Part shown: positions 55,018 to 64,000 of the stretch, piece by piece
Layout of the letters: the number at the start of each line of letters is the position of its first letter
How positions within the stretch are numbered: position 1 is the stretch's first letter
Assembly (NCBI RefSeq): GCF_040807025.1
Contig: NC_090964.1
Span: 8,890,214-8,954,213, forward strand
Length of the DNA: 64,000 bases
Origin: Struthio camelus
Taxonomy: Eukaryota > Chordata > Aves > Struthioniformes > Struthionidae
Reading direction: 5' to 3'
Program-made: the position numbers and the translations under genes
Notes under the pieces: generated by a model
Databases searched by the model: none
What the model was told of the DNA's origin: nothing
The model's input: the letters and a program-made list of their open reading frames with translations, nothing else

Positions 55018-56354
55018 ACAGACTAAAAAATAATCCAGAAAAAGAGACTGCTTTTCAACCAGATAAATCACCTGGTTTACCATGTGGCTGCCCAAACAGA
55101 TAGATGCCCTGCTGGCAGAGATTCCAATCCATCGCAGTGAGCACGAACACCTTCAACAACCCTCCCATGCAACAGTGACTCCTTGTAAAACGCTTCATGA
55201 CACCAAGGAAGTCTACTAGTAGAGCTTTTCCTTCTCAAGCGTGTACACTAAAGATTTCACTTTGCAACTTCAACCATGCACACACGCAAAACAGTCTTTC
55301 AGCCTTGTTACTTGCAATAAGTATCACCACAAAGCGCTCTGCAGTTACCCTGTGCAGTTTTCAGTGCCTCCAAAATTATTTCAGTAGATCTTAGGGAGAC
55401 TGAAGGCTTGGAATAACGTGTTTACAAAGTACAGATGATATTTTACCTATGCAGACATAGGACTATTTTGCACTTTCAGAAAGTTATCAACAATACCCAC
55501 ATGCATTTCAAGCTGCATTCCAAGATACTATTTACTGCTTGAAAATAATATGCTTAGAGGATTAAATCCAGAGCAGTGGAGGAAAAAAGAAATACGAGGC
55601 ATAGTGAATGCTTAACCACTATTAAAATACTTTGAATCAGATAGCAAGACCAGATTAATTTAAAAATAGATCTTTCCAGTGATTTATTAAATATAATTGG
55701 TTAAAATGTGACATCTTAAAAAAATAATACTTAGTAATGCTTTGTTCTCTTCCTTTGTCATTCCACACATAAAAGCAAGGGCCTCCAAGCTGTGGTATGC
55801 CTACTATTAGAGGTATGCAAGGTACTTTAAAGCAGTATGCAAAACAAAACCAAAACAGCCCCTCATCTTTTCCTGCAGAAGAGAAGAGGAATGTCTATCT
55901 GGATGTTTGAGCAGTAAGAACTGCCCAAACACATTCTCATGTGCCTCCTCATGCCATGGCGCGACGCACTGTCTCCAGGTGAGAGGGGAAGGATCTAGAG
56001 GCCCCTCTCCTACGTGCAGATATGACCCAGAATGACCATGGGAACAACTATTACTTTCACAGTATTTAATAATTCTCCATGACAGTGATAAAATAAGTTC
56101 AGTTTGGGAACGTATGCACTAAGGGAGCTATTTCAGTTGCTGTATCTGTTCCTGTTCTGAAGTCATACAGGGCAGCGAAGCTATCGCTAAAGAATTGCGA
56201 AAATCCTGCTCAAAAGCTTTAAACACTCCTGGAAAGACATCAGGAGAAATGTATGCTATTAACCCAATATAATCGACCATTGCATCTTTGCAGGTTGTGG
56301 CACTTCTTATCTTTATAAAGTACAAAATAATAAGAGGGCACAAGTTGGCAGAAC

Positions 56355-56412
56355 AGGATAAATTACTGGCTCAAGGTCACCCGGCCAACCCACAGCACAT
56401 CTGAGATCCAGC
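56355..56412 (+). repeat. MIR-like 3' fragment
   Basis: GGCTCAAGGTCACCCGGCCA and CACATCTGAGATCCA resemble the MIR 3' part (TGCCCAAGGTCACACAGCTA ... AGCCGGGATTC). It is short and diverged. Confidence 0.35.
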
Positions 56413-57940
56413 TGGATTATACATGTTTCTCAGTCCTCGCTCTGAGGAAACAACTCTCTCTGTGCTGCACTGGGCTTTCAAAGCACCACTTTTTGCTTTG
56501 TTTGACCAAGAAGTCTGCATCCATCCTGAAAGGTGTTTGAATCCTTGCACTGTGCTGTGCTCAAAGTGGACCAAAGGTTGCCAGCACACGCCAGACCTCA
56601 AATGAGCAGCTGTGAGTAGCAGTGACATGGAAAACCAAAGTCCTTATGAGGGACTGGGTGATGCCAGAAGCAAAACTACATCAGGTTATTACTGTTTATG
56701 ACCAGTGCTTACAGATGGTAAGCTGGGCACAGATAAGTTTAGACTGGTAACCAGAATACACTTCAACTGAAGACAAACACAGATCCAGCAGCAGTCCAGT
56801 CCAAAAATTCAACCTAATTTAAGAAGGGCAATGGTAAGCCTAAGAAAAGACATATCATGTTGCCAAGGGCAACAGCAGCAAATTACATTTGATGACCCAA
56901 GAGGTCTATTTTCTGGATATAGGAATAGAAGAGAAAAAGTTAACCACATACTTGCAGAATGTTTGGTCGACATCGTAAGCGAAGTCAGTTGAGACTTCTA
57001 TTTTAATCGCACGTACTCAGACAGCTATTGAGACGGATTAGAAGTATTTATTTGTGAATACATAGAGAATACACTACTCAATAAGACAAGTGTCTCAAAA
57101 GGTAATAAGTCAGAGTCCAGGACAAGTAGCTAGCATTATAATTTCTTTTGCTGTAAGCAACCTGAAGTCTGCTGAGAGCTCCGGGTTCCCATATCAGCCC
57201 TGGATACCGTTCAATTACAGCAAGCACAAGCCAGCGCTGCAATCAAGAACAAGTTGTGGCATCCTGTTTATCCTACACCCACCACTCATTCCTGACCCCA
57301 CACAGGCATCGACGCACGAGCACAGCTAGCGACACGGCCTACGAAAGAACTGATCTCAATGCAGTCTAACCCAGCCCAAAATAATTAGCTTTCATCCCTA
57401 CCATATTCACGGGGTATTTAATGTATAACATTACACCGTTACTGATGGGCCTCTCTTTCATTTCCTCAGCTTGGGAAAAAGAAAAACCTAGGGAAACAGT
57501 ACTTCTGTGCAAACGTTTTCACAACTCTCGGTGCTCAAACGTTTAGGTTTCAAGCACAGATTAACCAGTTCCTCGGATATTTACCAGAGACCTTCAGAAC
57601 ACTCCCAGGCACTTTCAGGGCCCAGCTTCAATTCTGCCCCTCTTCCTACCAAGTTTAAAAGTCAGCCAGACTTTGGAGAGATCTTTTAAAAGCCAGAGGC
57701 CGGTAAAAGGCAGCATCCCCGGTACGCGGCACCGAGCGCTCCGGGGGGGGGGGGTGACCCGCTGACGCCGGCCAGGCCGGCCCCGCAGCCGCTGCCTGCC
57801 CGGGGAGGGCCCTGGGAAGGCCGTTCATGCCCTGGGGCACCTGCCGCCGGCGCTCCGCCAGCCCCGGGGCCGCACACGGGCCTCCTCGCCCCTACCCCCC
57901 CCCCGCAGCCCCGGGCGCGCCCCACCCCTCCCCTCCCCCC

Positions 57941-57970
57941 GCTCCGGGCCGCTCCGGGCCGCTCCGGGCC
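57941..57970. repeat. Perfect 10-bp triplication
   Basis: GCTCCGGGCC occurs three times head to tail, just beside the GGAAAC/GTTTCC palindrome. Confidence 0.95.
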
Positions 57971-58023
57971 GCGCGGGGAAACGGTTCGGTTTCCTGTCCT
58001 CTCCCCGGTCCGCCCCTCGGCAG

Positions 58024-58094
58024 CCAATCAGCGCGCGGCACCCCTCGCCCGCCTCCCCCCGCGCCGGCCAATCAGCGGGCGCGGCGCTGCCAAT
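58024..58094 (+). promoter_or_regulatory. Three CCAAT boxes
   Basis: CCAAT on the plus strand at 58024-58028 and 58068-58072 (both continuing CCAATCAGCG, the optimal NF-Y context) and at 58090-58094 (CCAATAGG). Spacings are 44 and 22 bp, about four and two helical turns. They lie just downstream of the 58205 donor on the minus strand, so they may serve a further start near 57.9-58.0 kb. Confidence 0.65.
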
Positions 58095-58204
58095 AGGCGC
58101 GGAGCATGGGGGAGGGGAGAGGAGGGGGGAAGCCCTCGGGCCGCTCCCGCCCCGCGCCCCCTCACGGGCCCCGGACTCCCCCCGCCCGCACCCCGCGCAC
58201 TCAC

Positions 58205-58340
58205 CGGGGTAGCCAGCGCCGCCACTTCCGCCTCCTCCGCCCGGCACCCGCGCTGCCTCCGGCCCGGCTGAAGGGAGGCGGGAAGGAGGGGGGGGAGGGG
58301 GCGACCAGAGCGGAGCGAGAGCCCAGCGGCCGAGAAACAA
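58205..58340 (-). other. NFYC: Candidate upstream NFYC first exon
   Basis: The low end is set by the donor TACCCCG|GTGAGTG. The exon contains a CGGAAGTGGCGG ETS-like site and a GCCGCCATCTTG YY1-like site near its likely start. Assignment to NFYC rests on strand, position and the lack of another minus-strand gene in between. Its 5' end is an estimate. Confidence 0.45.
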
Positions 58341-58560
58341 GATGGCGGCCGCTCCGTGAGGCGGCGGCGGAGCGGCTCCGCCCCTTTCCCCTGGGCCGCG
58401 GCCCCTGCGCAGGCGCGTGACCCGGGGCGGCTCTCGCGAGACCGCCGTTGGGCGCGGGCAGGCCGCCGCCATGGGCGGAGCGGCGGGCGGGGCCCGCGGC
58501 TCGCCGGGAGGGGGCTCCGGTGCCTGCTGGCCTCCGGGGGGGCACCCGGGCCGCCGCACG

Positions 58561-58598
58561 GCCTGGCCTGGCCTGGCCTAGCCTAGCCCGGCCTGGGG
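58561..58598. repeat. CCTGG/CCTAG pentamer repeat
   Basis: Repeated GCCTG and GCCTA words form a short degenerate tandem tract at the edge of the upstream CpG island. Confidence 0.8.
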
Positions 58599-59010
58599 CC
58601 TTCCCCGGCTCGGTCCGCCCCCGGCCTAGGCCGCCCCCCCGACCGGGCTGGGCCCCGCCGGTACCGAGGCTCGAGGCCCGGGGCCGAGGCGAGCGGCCGC
58701 TCCCCCAGGCCGCGCTGCCCTGGGCCCCGCTCGTGCGGCGGCCGGGAAGGGCCCCCGGGCGAGGAGCTGTCCAACTCGCTTCGCGTCGGCCCCTGGGCCG
58801 TCCTCGCAGCCGCCTGCTGCTCTCCTGCCCCAGCTGGAGCCGATTCAAGCAAAAGTCTGTGCTCCAGCTCGGCCATCCCGCTTCCCAGGCGCTGCTTTTC
58901 TGGCTCCGGGGGATGTGTTACACTGACGTGTGACTCATGCTGCTTCAGTGCTTTTCCCATGGAAAAGTGTATCCTGAAAAACGACTCTAAAGCGGTACTT
59001 CTTGGCTTCC

Positions 59011-59505
59011 TTATTGTCCCCCTGGTGCCCGAGTTGATTGCATCCAACTTACAGCTAGAAGGAGGTTTTGCCTGTCTGGTGCTTTAATATCATTGGTCAT
59101 GGGAAAGCAAAGCCAGGTCCCGGCTGGCTCCTGTGCTTCCACTGACCCTCTCTGCAGAGTTTCTGAAAATGGAGACGTCTGCTGACGATTGGCATGTTTC
59201 TGGTACAGTGCTTCATTGCGTATGGTTTGCACCCTACGTGAGAGAGGAGAAAGAGCCCTTGCTGCAGGCACAGTCAGTGTCTGTGGTTTCTGTTGCATGA
59301 CATTTGCCCAAAGGTAGGAAATGCAACAAATCTCTGCGGTCGCATATGTGGTTTCAGAACCAGGCTGTCCTGAAGACTGTGTGTTGGCACTGAAATGGGA
59401 GACATCGTGCAGTGAATTCCTGCAGTTTTGTTGAAATTTTTGCGACTTCACGACCTCAGGGCACTTGCAAGGCACAGCAGCCAAGAGAAATAAAATACAT
59501 GCCAC
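59011..59505 (-). CDS. Unrecognised 164-codon open frame
   Basis: This open frame lies in DNA of ordinary base composition, where 164 codons without a stop is uncommon. It starts MACILFLLAAVPCKC, a short hydrophobic N-terminus that could be a weak signal peptide. The rest is Ser/Gln/Thr-rich with no repeats (for example TIRNEALYQKHANRQQTSPF). I recognise no family. No acceptor or promoter element is evident before the ATG. A GTAAGT donor lies inside near its end (about 59047-59052). It could be an exon of a lineage-restricted gene, part of a noncoding RNA, or chance. Confidence 0.25.
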   Translation of the reverse strand: MACILFLLAAVPCKCPEVVKSQKFQQNCRNSLHDVSHFSANTQSSGQPGSETTYATAEICCISYLWANVMQQKPQTLTVPAARALSPLSRRVQTIRNEALYQKHANRQQTSPFSETLQRGSVEAQEPAGTWLCFPMTNDIKAPDRQNLLLAVSWMQSTRAPGGQ

Positions 59506-62500
59506 AGTTATTTTTATTAATTCTCTCTCTCTTTTTTTTAATTCTCTCTGAGCAGGGCTTCAGCTCTCGTTGTAACGTTCGAGAGTGGTGATACATGTTA
59601 TGTTATACAGCCCCCTCTTCAAAATGACTCATTTATAAATCAATTAGCCAGTGATGCTGCTGACTTTGCTGCCAGGCACAGCTGTGGAACAAACCAGCTG
59701 TTTTTCCTGCCGCTCAGCAGGCCCCACTCAAGGGGTTTCTACACAATGCCCCACTCCTCCTCCAGCTTAATTCTATTGTGCGCTATTGCACTAAGCCCGC
59801 GATGCTCTGTTTCCTTCCCACCTGCTCTCTCAGCAGCAATGGCTGCATTGTTCAGAGCAGCTCAGCTTCCCCAAGAAGGCTTGTAGCCCTCTGCAAACAC
59901 AGAGGTCTCTGTGCCAGCCTACCCAGAACGTGGAGGAGCCAAGAAAAACAAGGAGAAAAATGCTTTTTTCCGCTCTCTGATTTACTGGTGCTTACATAAA
60001 TTTCTTTGTGGTTTGTTGATTTCACACTTACCGACATCTGCTACCTGCTCAGCCCATTCTCTCCTGCATCAGCAGTAAGACCCAGAGGAGCTTTACTGCA
60101 CTCTGGAGCCAGGTTTCAGAAGGGCTGAATTTATTTGACACTTGTGAAAATTGCATCTTACAGCAGAGGTTACATGCCTGGCCCTTTGCCTCGATTCGGC
60201 CCTCTCCTATCCCATGTGACTCCCATTACAGCTGAACTCTGGACTAATCCCAAGTGAGCTATTGCTTTGGGGCAATAATCCCCAAGAAAAGAAAAGTTTA
60301 GACTCCCCTGATGTATTACAAAAAAATGGCAATGAATTATGTACTGGCATCTGACCGGACACAGACACACCATCTTGTAGATCTAGGGGAAAGAGAAGGT
60401 AGCTGAGGCCAGATTTTGGGGCCCTTTAGTCCAGCAGGCTGCCCCATTTCCTGTGTCACATCCAGGGTCATACCCACCCCGTGACTGCAAACCATCCTTC
60501 CGAATTTCCCCAGGGCTCATAACCTGGCACATCTCCCACTTTGGGACCATCTTTATTCTATTTAAGTATTAAGAGTGTACCTCAATATGTGTGTACACAT
60601 GCACACATGTTTTTGGAGGCTTTGTAGAAACCTTGTCCCTTAAATTGAACAGAAAAACACGTCCCTTTGGGTGCCATCCTGTGGTTTGGGCCGGCAGTGT
60701 CGGGACAGGGCTCCTCAGCAGGGGACAGGGCCCCCTCTGAGCTGGTGCCAGGAAAGCGGGTGTTTTATTGCAGAGCGGAGCTGCTCCAAAAACTGGGAGC
60801 CACGTGGAAGCACCCTGCACCCTGACTTGCTGCCTCAGCTCTACCGCTATTTAACTGCTTATTTCCTAGTGCCCCAAACGTGGTGTGCAGCGAAAAGCAG
60901 AGCAGTTAACGGGACACGCTCTCCTAAGCTGCTGCGTTCTCTGCGCTGCAAATCCAAACTCGTATCAGGTAACAGCACAAAGGCTGCTTGACCAGCCCAG
61001 CCACTTTGCATAGAGCGTTTACACATTTCACAGCTTGTGACAGAAGTCATTAAAAACCCGCAGGGTTATGAAATCTGTAAAGTTTACTTCAAGAGCTGCA
61101 AGAGAGCCACTCGGAGCCAAGCCACTCAGCCCAGCTCCAGCAGGGAGACCTGATTTCCAGGGAAGCACTTTCCTCTCATCTTCCCGGAGTGGGGAGAGGA
61201 TGCAGCTCCCACCTAAAAGCCGGGACTCGGGTCAGCTCAGTTGGTCCCACTGCAAAGATCCAGTCGGTGTCTCTGCTCCCAGGTCCAAGGGTGGGTTTCC
61301 CAAAGCCCGGCACATCCTGGCTGGAAGCAGACAGGACAGCTGCTAGTGTGCTAGCGCCTGTTGCCTGGCTGATCCCCAGCGCTGATCAACCACGCTGGCT
61401 CTCCCAGTAGGACACTGGTGAGTCCACGTGACCCAGTTGCTCCCTGCAGAACGGTAAAAGGAGATTTTGCAGCATCTCACTGCAGCTCTTTCTCCTGCGA
61501 GAAGTGGGACACGTTGCAGGAGCAACGGAGAAGGCTGCAGGAGCTGACGCAGCACCGACAACCTCCCCGAGCATCGTGAGCAACGCGTTCCTCCCCGTGG
61601 GCAAGGGATCCAGCCGTGCCAAGGGGACGGGAACGGCCAGCCTGCCCTCCAAGTCACCCTGCCCACCCAGGGGCCACCCCACCGCCTGGCTCCGGACAGC
61701 GACTAACCCCTGCCCGGGAGGCAGTGTTATTTTGGAAAAGCCTTTCCAAAAACACACCGTTTCTGCCCACCGTTTAACTCTTCTTCCCCTCCCGCCAGTC
61801 CCAGGGTAAACCATCCTCTCCCCACAAACCTCTCGACAAGGTGCAGGGCTCTCCCCGAGGGCGCGCGGCATGCCGGGCTCGCCCACACGGGACGTCCTGG
61901 CTTGGGGAGCCCACAAAAGCCGGGCTGCGAAGCTGCTGCCTCGTGCGGGCACGCTCTCTGCAGGAGGCGGCGCCGGGCTCTCCTGGCGCCCGCTGCCACC
62001 TCCACCGCACGCTGCCAGCGGGCCCTTGAATCCCCTTACGTGGGCCTTAAGGGAGTAATCGCATTAAACAACCCCCTTTTCGTCTACACAAAACCAAAAC
62101 CTAAAGGAGGCGGCGGGGAGGATCTGACAGATCAGCCAGCAGAGCTCCTTAACGAATTAAAGAGAGGGGGGAGAGCTGCAGCGGGATCCCGACACCAGAC
62201 TTAAGCCTGGGGCTTTCGTCCATCCTGCTGTTTCGGGGTGAAGGGCAGCCCGGGGGCAGCCTGCAGCCCCCTCGCTCGACCCCGCTTCCCCGGCCAGCGG
62301 GCGGGCGGACGGCGAGCCCCGCGGCCCTGCCGGCGCGAGGACGGCCAGCCGTCCCGGAGCAGCCTGCCAAGCAAAGCAGAAAACCAGGGAGGCGGTCAGA
62401 AACTTTCGTATCGGTAAAAATCGCATATTTTTTTTTTTCCTTCAATATTGCTGTGAAACTTCATGTTTTATAACCGAAACGTGGCCGTCGAAAAGCCGAA

Positions 62501-63870
62501 AGAGGAGAAGCTTTCCACCGTCTTGAGGCGCTTGTTTTAGCTGCCTTTTCCCCCAAAACAACAGGTGCCCAGAATTGACTCTTTCCCGCACAACGCTGGA
62601 AATTTGCTTTGATAAAACAGCCTTTTCTACAGAGATATTTTCAGCTAGTATTTCTAAATATTACTCACAAAGGCCCCCTCCAGACAACCTCTCTCCCTCC
62701 CCGGGTTTGTTTATACGCGTTGAATTCTGTGAGGAAAGCATCTCCCTGCTTCAGCTATGTTTTATCCAAGTTTTCCATATTTAGTTCTTTCAGCCATTCC
62801 TGCTCCTCGGTCCGCGTCCCAGCGCCCGTCCCAGCTCTCCCGCCGTCCCCTTGCCCCGCAGCGGCTGCAAGGGGAGTTATTCCCCCGTCCTCCCCGCCAC
62901 GGACGGGCGCTGGCCGAGCGCCGCGTCCCGCTGCCTGGCGGTCCAGCATCACCCCCAGGCACCAGCCCTGATGCAGGCAACCACCAGATAGGTGTTTTCT
63001 GAAGCCAGTGGTGCCACCTGGGACTCAAAGAGTACCGAGGGAGAGCCCCAGCCCCGGCGCTCGCTCCGTCCTCTCCCTCTGCCCCCCGGCAGTACCTGCC
63101 TGTGCCCCGTCTCCCCGACCAGCGGAGCGTTTGCGCAGGCGGGTCGGGGTCGGCTGGTTGGCAGCGGGCACCCGCGGCGGCCACCCGACCCCGCGCCAGC
63201 GCCCCGCAGAAAGCCGAGCGCGGCAAAGGTGGGCACCGCTGCCCCGGGAGCAGCCGGGCTAGCCGAGTCCGGTGCTGTTTTAGGGATGGACAGAGTTAAA
63301 GTCAGCGAAGGAGGGTTTCCTCCTGGCACGTGGCTGCCATTTCAGCCGTGGTGCGCAGCCTGCAGAGGCAACGCAGGGAACGCGCTGGAGGAATTTACCA
63401 CCAGTAAAAAGAGACGCCGCTTAGAGGAAAATTAGTGTTTGCATTCAGAGAGCCAAGGTGATTCCAAGGTCAAAGCGGGAGCTGGGACTGCGCCTCTGTT
63501 CAAAGTTTCTCGTATGGGAAGAACCAGGGCACGAAGTGCCCCCCGTCGGCCCCGCGTTCCCTCTGCGAGGGTCGCGCTCGGACTCCAGCGACAGCCAAAA
63601 GCCTGCTTCCCTCCGGGTGCCACCAGGTGCCGGGCACTCGGCGCGGTCCGAAACGGTCCCGGCCCCACAGGACTCACAGCTTCGGCTGCCGACGGGAAAG
63701 CGGGCCGGTAGGACCAAACCGGCACGTCCCGGTCGGCGGCTCATGGGGGCTGGGGACGCCGGGAGCGCGAGAAGGCGACTGGGATCGGAGCAGGCCGGCG
63801 GGTCTTGTCCCTGGGGGAGGTTTATGCGGTCCCTGGGAGCACCCTGCACGTCCCAAAGAGGCACACGCCA
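59506..63870. other. Upstream flank of NFYC without recognised gene
   Basis: Mixed DNA, GC-rich again from about 61.1 kb. From synteny RIMS3 should begin beyond NFYC on the plus strand, but none of its protein was recognised, so only noncoding 5' exons or flank could be present. A possible plus-strand donor CTG|GTGAGT occurs at 61409-61417 without other support. Confidence 0.5.
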
Positions 63871-63885
63871 AGCCGAGCGGGGGCC

Positions 63886-64000
63886 GGCTGGTAGCTTTTG
63901 GGGTCGGGCTGGTGGCTCTCGGGGTCTGGTTGATAGGCGTAGCGTCTGGCTGGCAACTCTTGGGGTCCAGCGGATGGGAACGGGGTCCAGCCAGCAGCTC
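63886..64000. repeat. Minisatellite of about 20-bp units, cut by window end
   Basis: Units of 20-21 bp share a GGGGTC centre followed by a CTGG- or CAGC-type end (for example GGTAGCTTTTGGGGTCGGGC, GGTGGCTCTCGGGGTCTGGT, GGCAACTCTTGGGGTCCAGC). Pairs form a higher-order unit near 41 bp. It continues past the end. Confidence 0.75.

Larger units (their letters stand above)
54301..57690. other. DNA between the two CpG islands
   Basis: AT-rich DNA with no recognised exon. It would be NFYC intron if transcription starts at 58.2 kb, otherwise upstream flank. It holds a CA/TA microsatellite and a MIR-like fragment. Confidence 0.6.
57700..58880. promoter_or_regulatory. CpG island, upstream NFYC promoter, possibly bidirectional
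   Basis: This very CpG-rich island contains a minus-strand exon end at 58205, three CCAAT boxes, an NRF1-type palindrome CTGCGCAGGCGC (58405-58416), TCTCGCGAGA (58432-58441), a YY1-type AAGATGGCGGC (58339-58349) and GC boxes. These are standard elements of housekeeping, often divergent, promoters. The minus-strand product is probably NFYC; a plus-strand product could not be identified. Confidence 0.6.

Noticed and set aside
59506..64000. Search for RIMS3 coding exons expected from human synteny
   Set aside because: No plus-strand segment resembling the C2 domain or the N-terminal part of RIMS3 was recognised. The gene body probably lies beyond the window.
1..64000. CRISPR arrays, prokaryotic operons, rRNA or tRNA genes, endogenous retroviruses
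   Set aside because: None of the signatures were seen. The intron-exon structure and microRNAs show a vertebrate nuclear sequence, and no intact retroviral or transposon reading frame was recognised.

Overview
This is a piece of a vertebrate nuclear genome, most likely from a bird (a gene-rich, GC-rich, microchromosome-like region). The main content is an intact NFYC gene (gamma subunit of the CCAAT-binding factor NF-Y) on the minus strand, with the microRNA genes mir-30e and mir-30c-1 inside one of its introns. Downstream of it on the same strand lies the first coding exon of KCNQ4 (Kv7.4 potassium channel). The order NFYC > KCNQ4 and the intronic miR-30 pair match the conserved arrangement known from human 1p34. 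There are no recent mammalian-type repeats; the repeats recognised are worn CR1 and MIR-like fragments, which suits a sauropsid.

Layout, low to high coordinate: 1-10287 is very GC-rich DNA lying in KCNQ4 intron 1, with no coding exon recognised. 10288-10508 is KCNQ4 coding exon 1 (minus strand). 10509-11300 is its GC-rich 5' flank, with a (GGA)n tract and a 24-bp-unit minisatellite. 11300-19140 is the spacer between the two genes; its GC content falls steeply after about 16 kb. 19140-38787 holds the NFYC 3' UTR and nine coding exons, which together encode 335 residues. 38.8-58.3 kb is the NFYC 5' region: long AT-rich introns, two candidate alternative 5' exons (49.3 and 50.8 kb), and two CpG islands (52.7-54.1 and 57.7-58.9 kb) with three exon ends that carry consensus minus-strand donors. 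59-64 kb is upstream flank without a recognised gene. RIMS3 would be expected head-to-head beyond this point from known synteny, but none of its coding sequence was seen.

Functionally, NFYC and miR-30e/miR-30c should be co-transcribed. Both NFYC promoter islands hold clusters of CCAAT boxes (four and three), the very element that NF-Y binds, which suggests autoregulation. The most novel items are candidate in-frame NFYC exons that would alter the protein: a 15-residue N-terminal extension, a 12-residue insertion in loop 1 of the histone fold, and an 18-residue insertion between the histone fold and the Q-rich domain. All three are predictions from splice signals and frame. The many long open frames in the GC-rich parts are best explained by scarcity of stop codons and are not annotated as genes.
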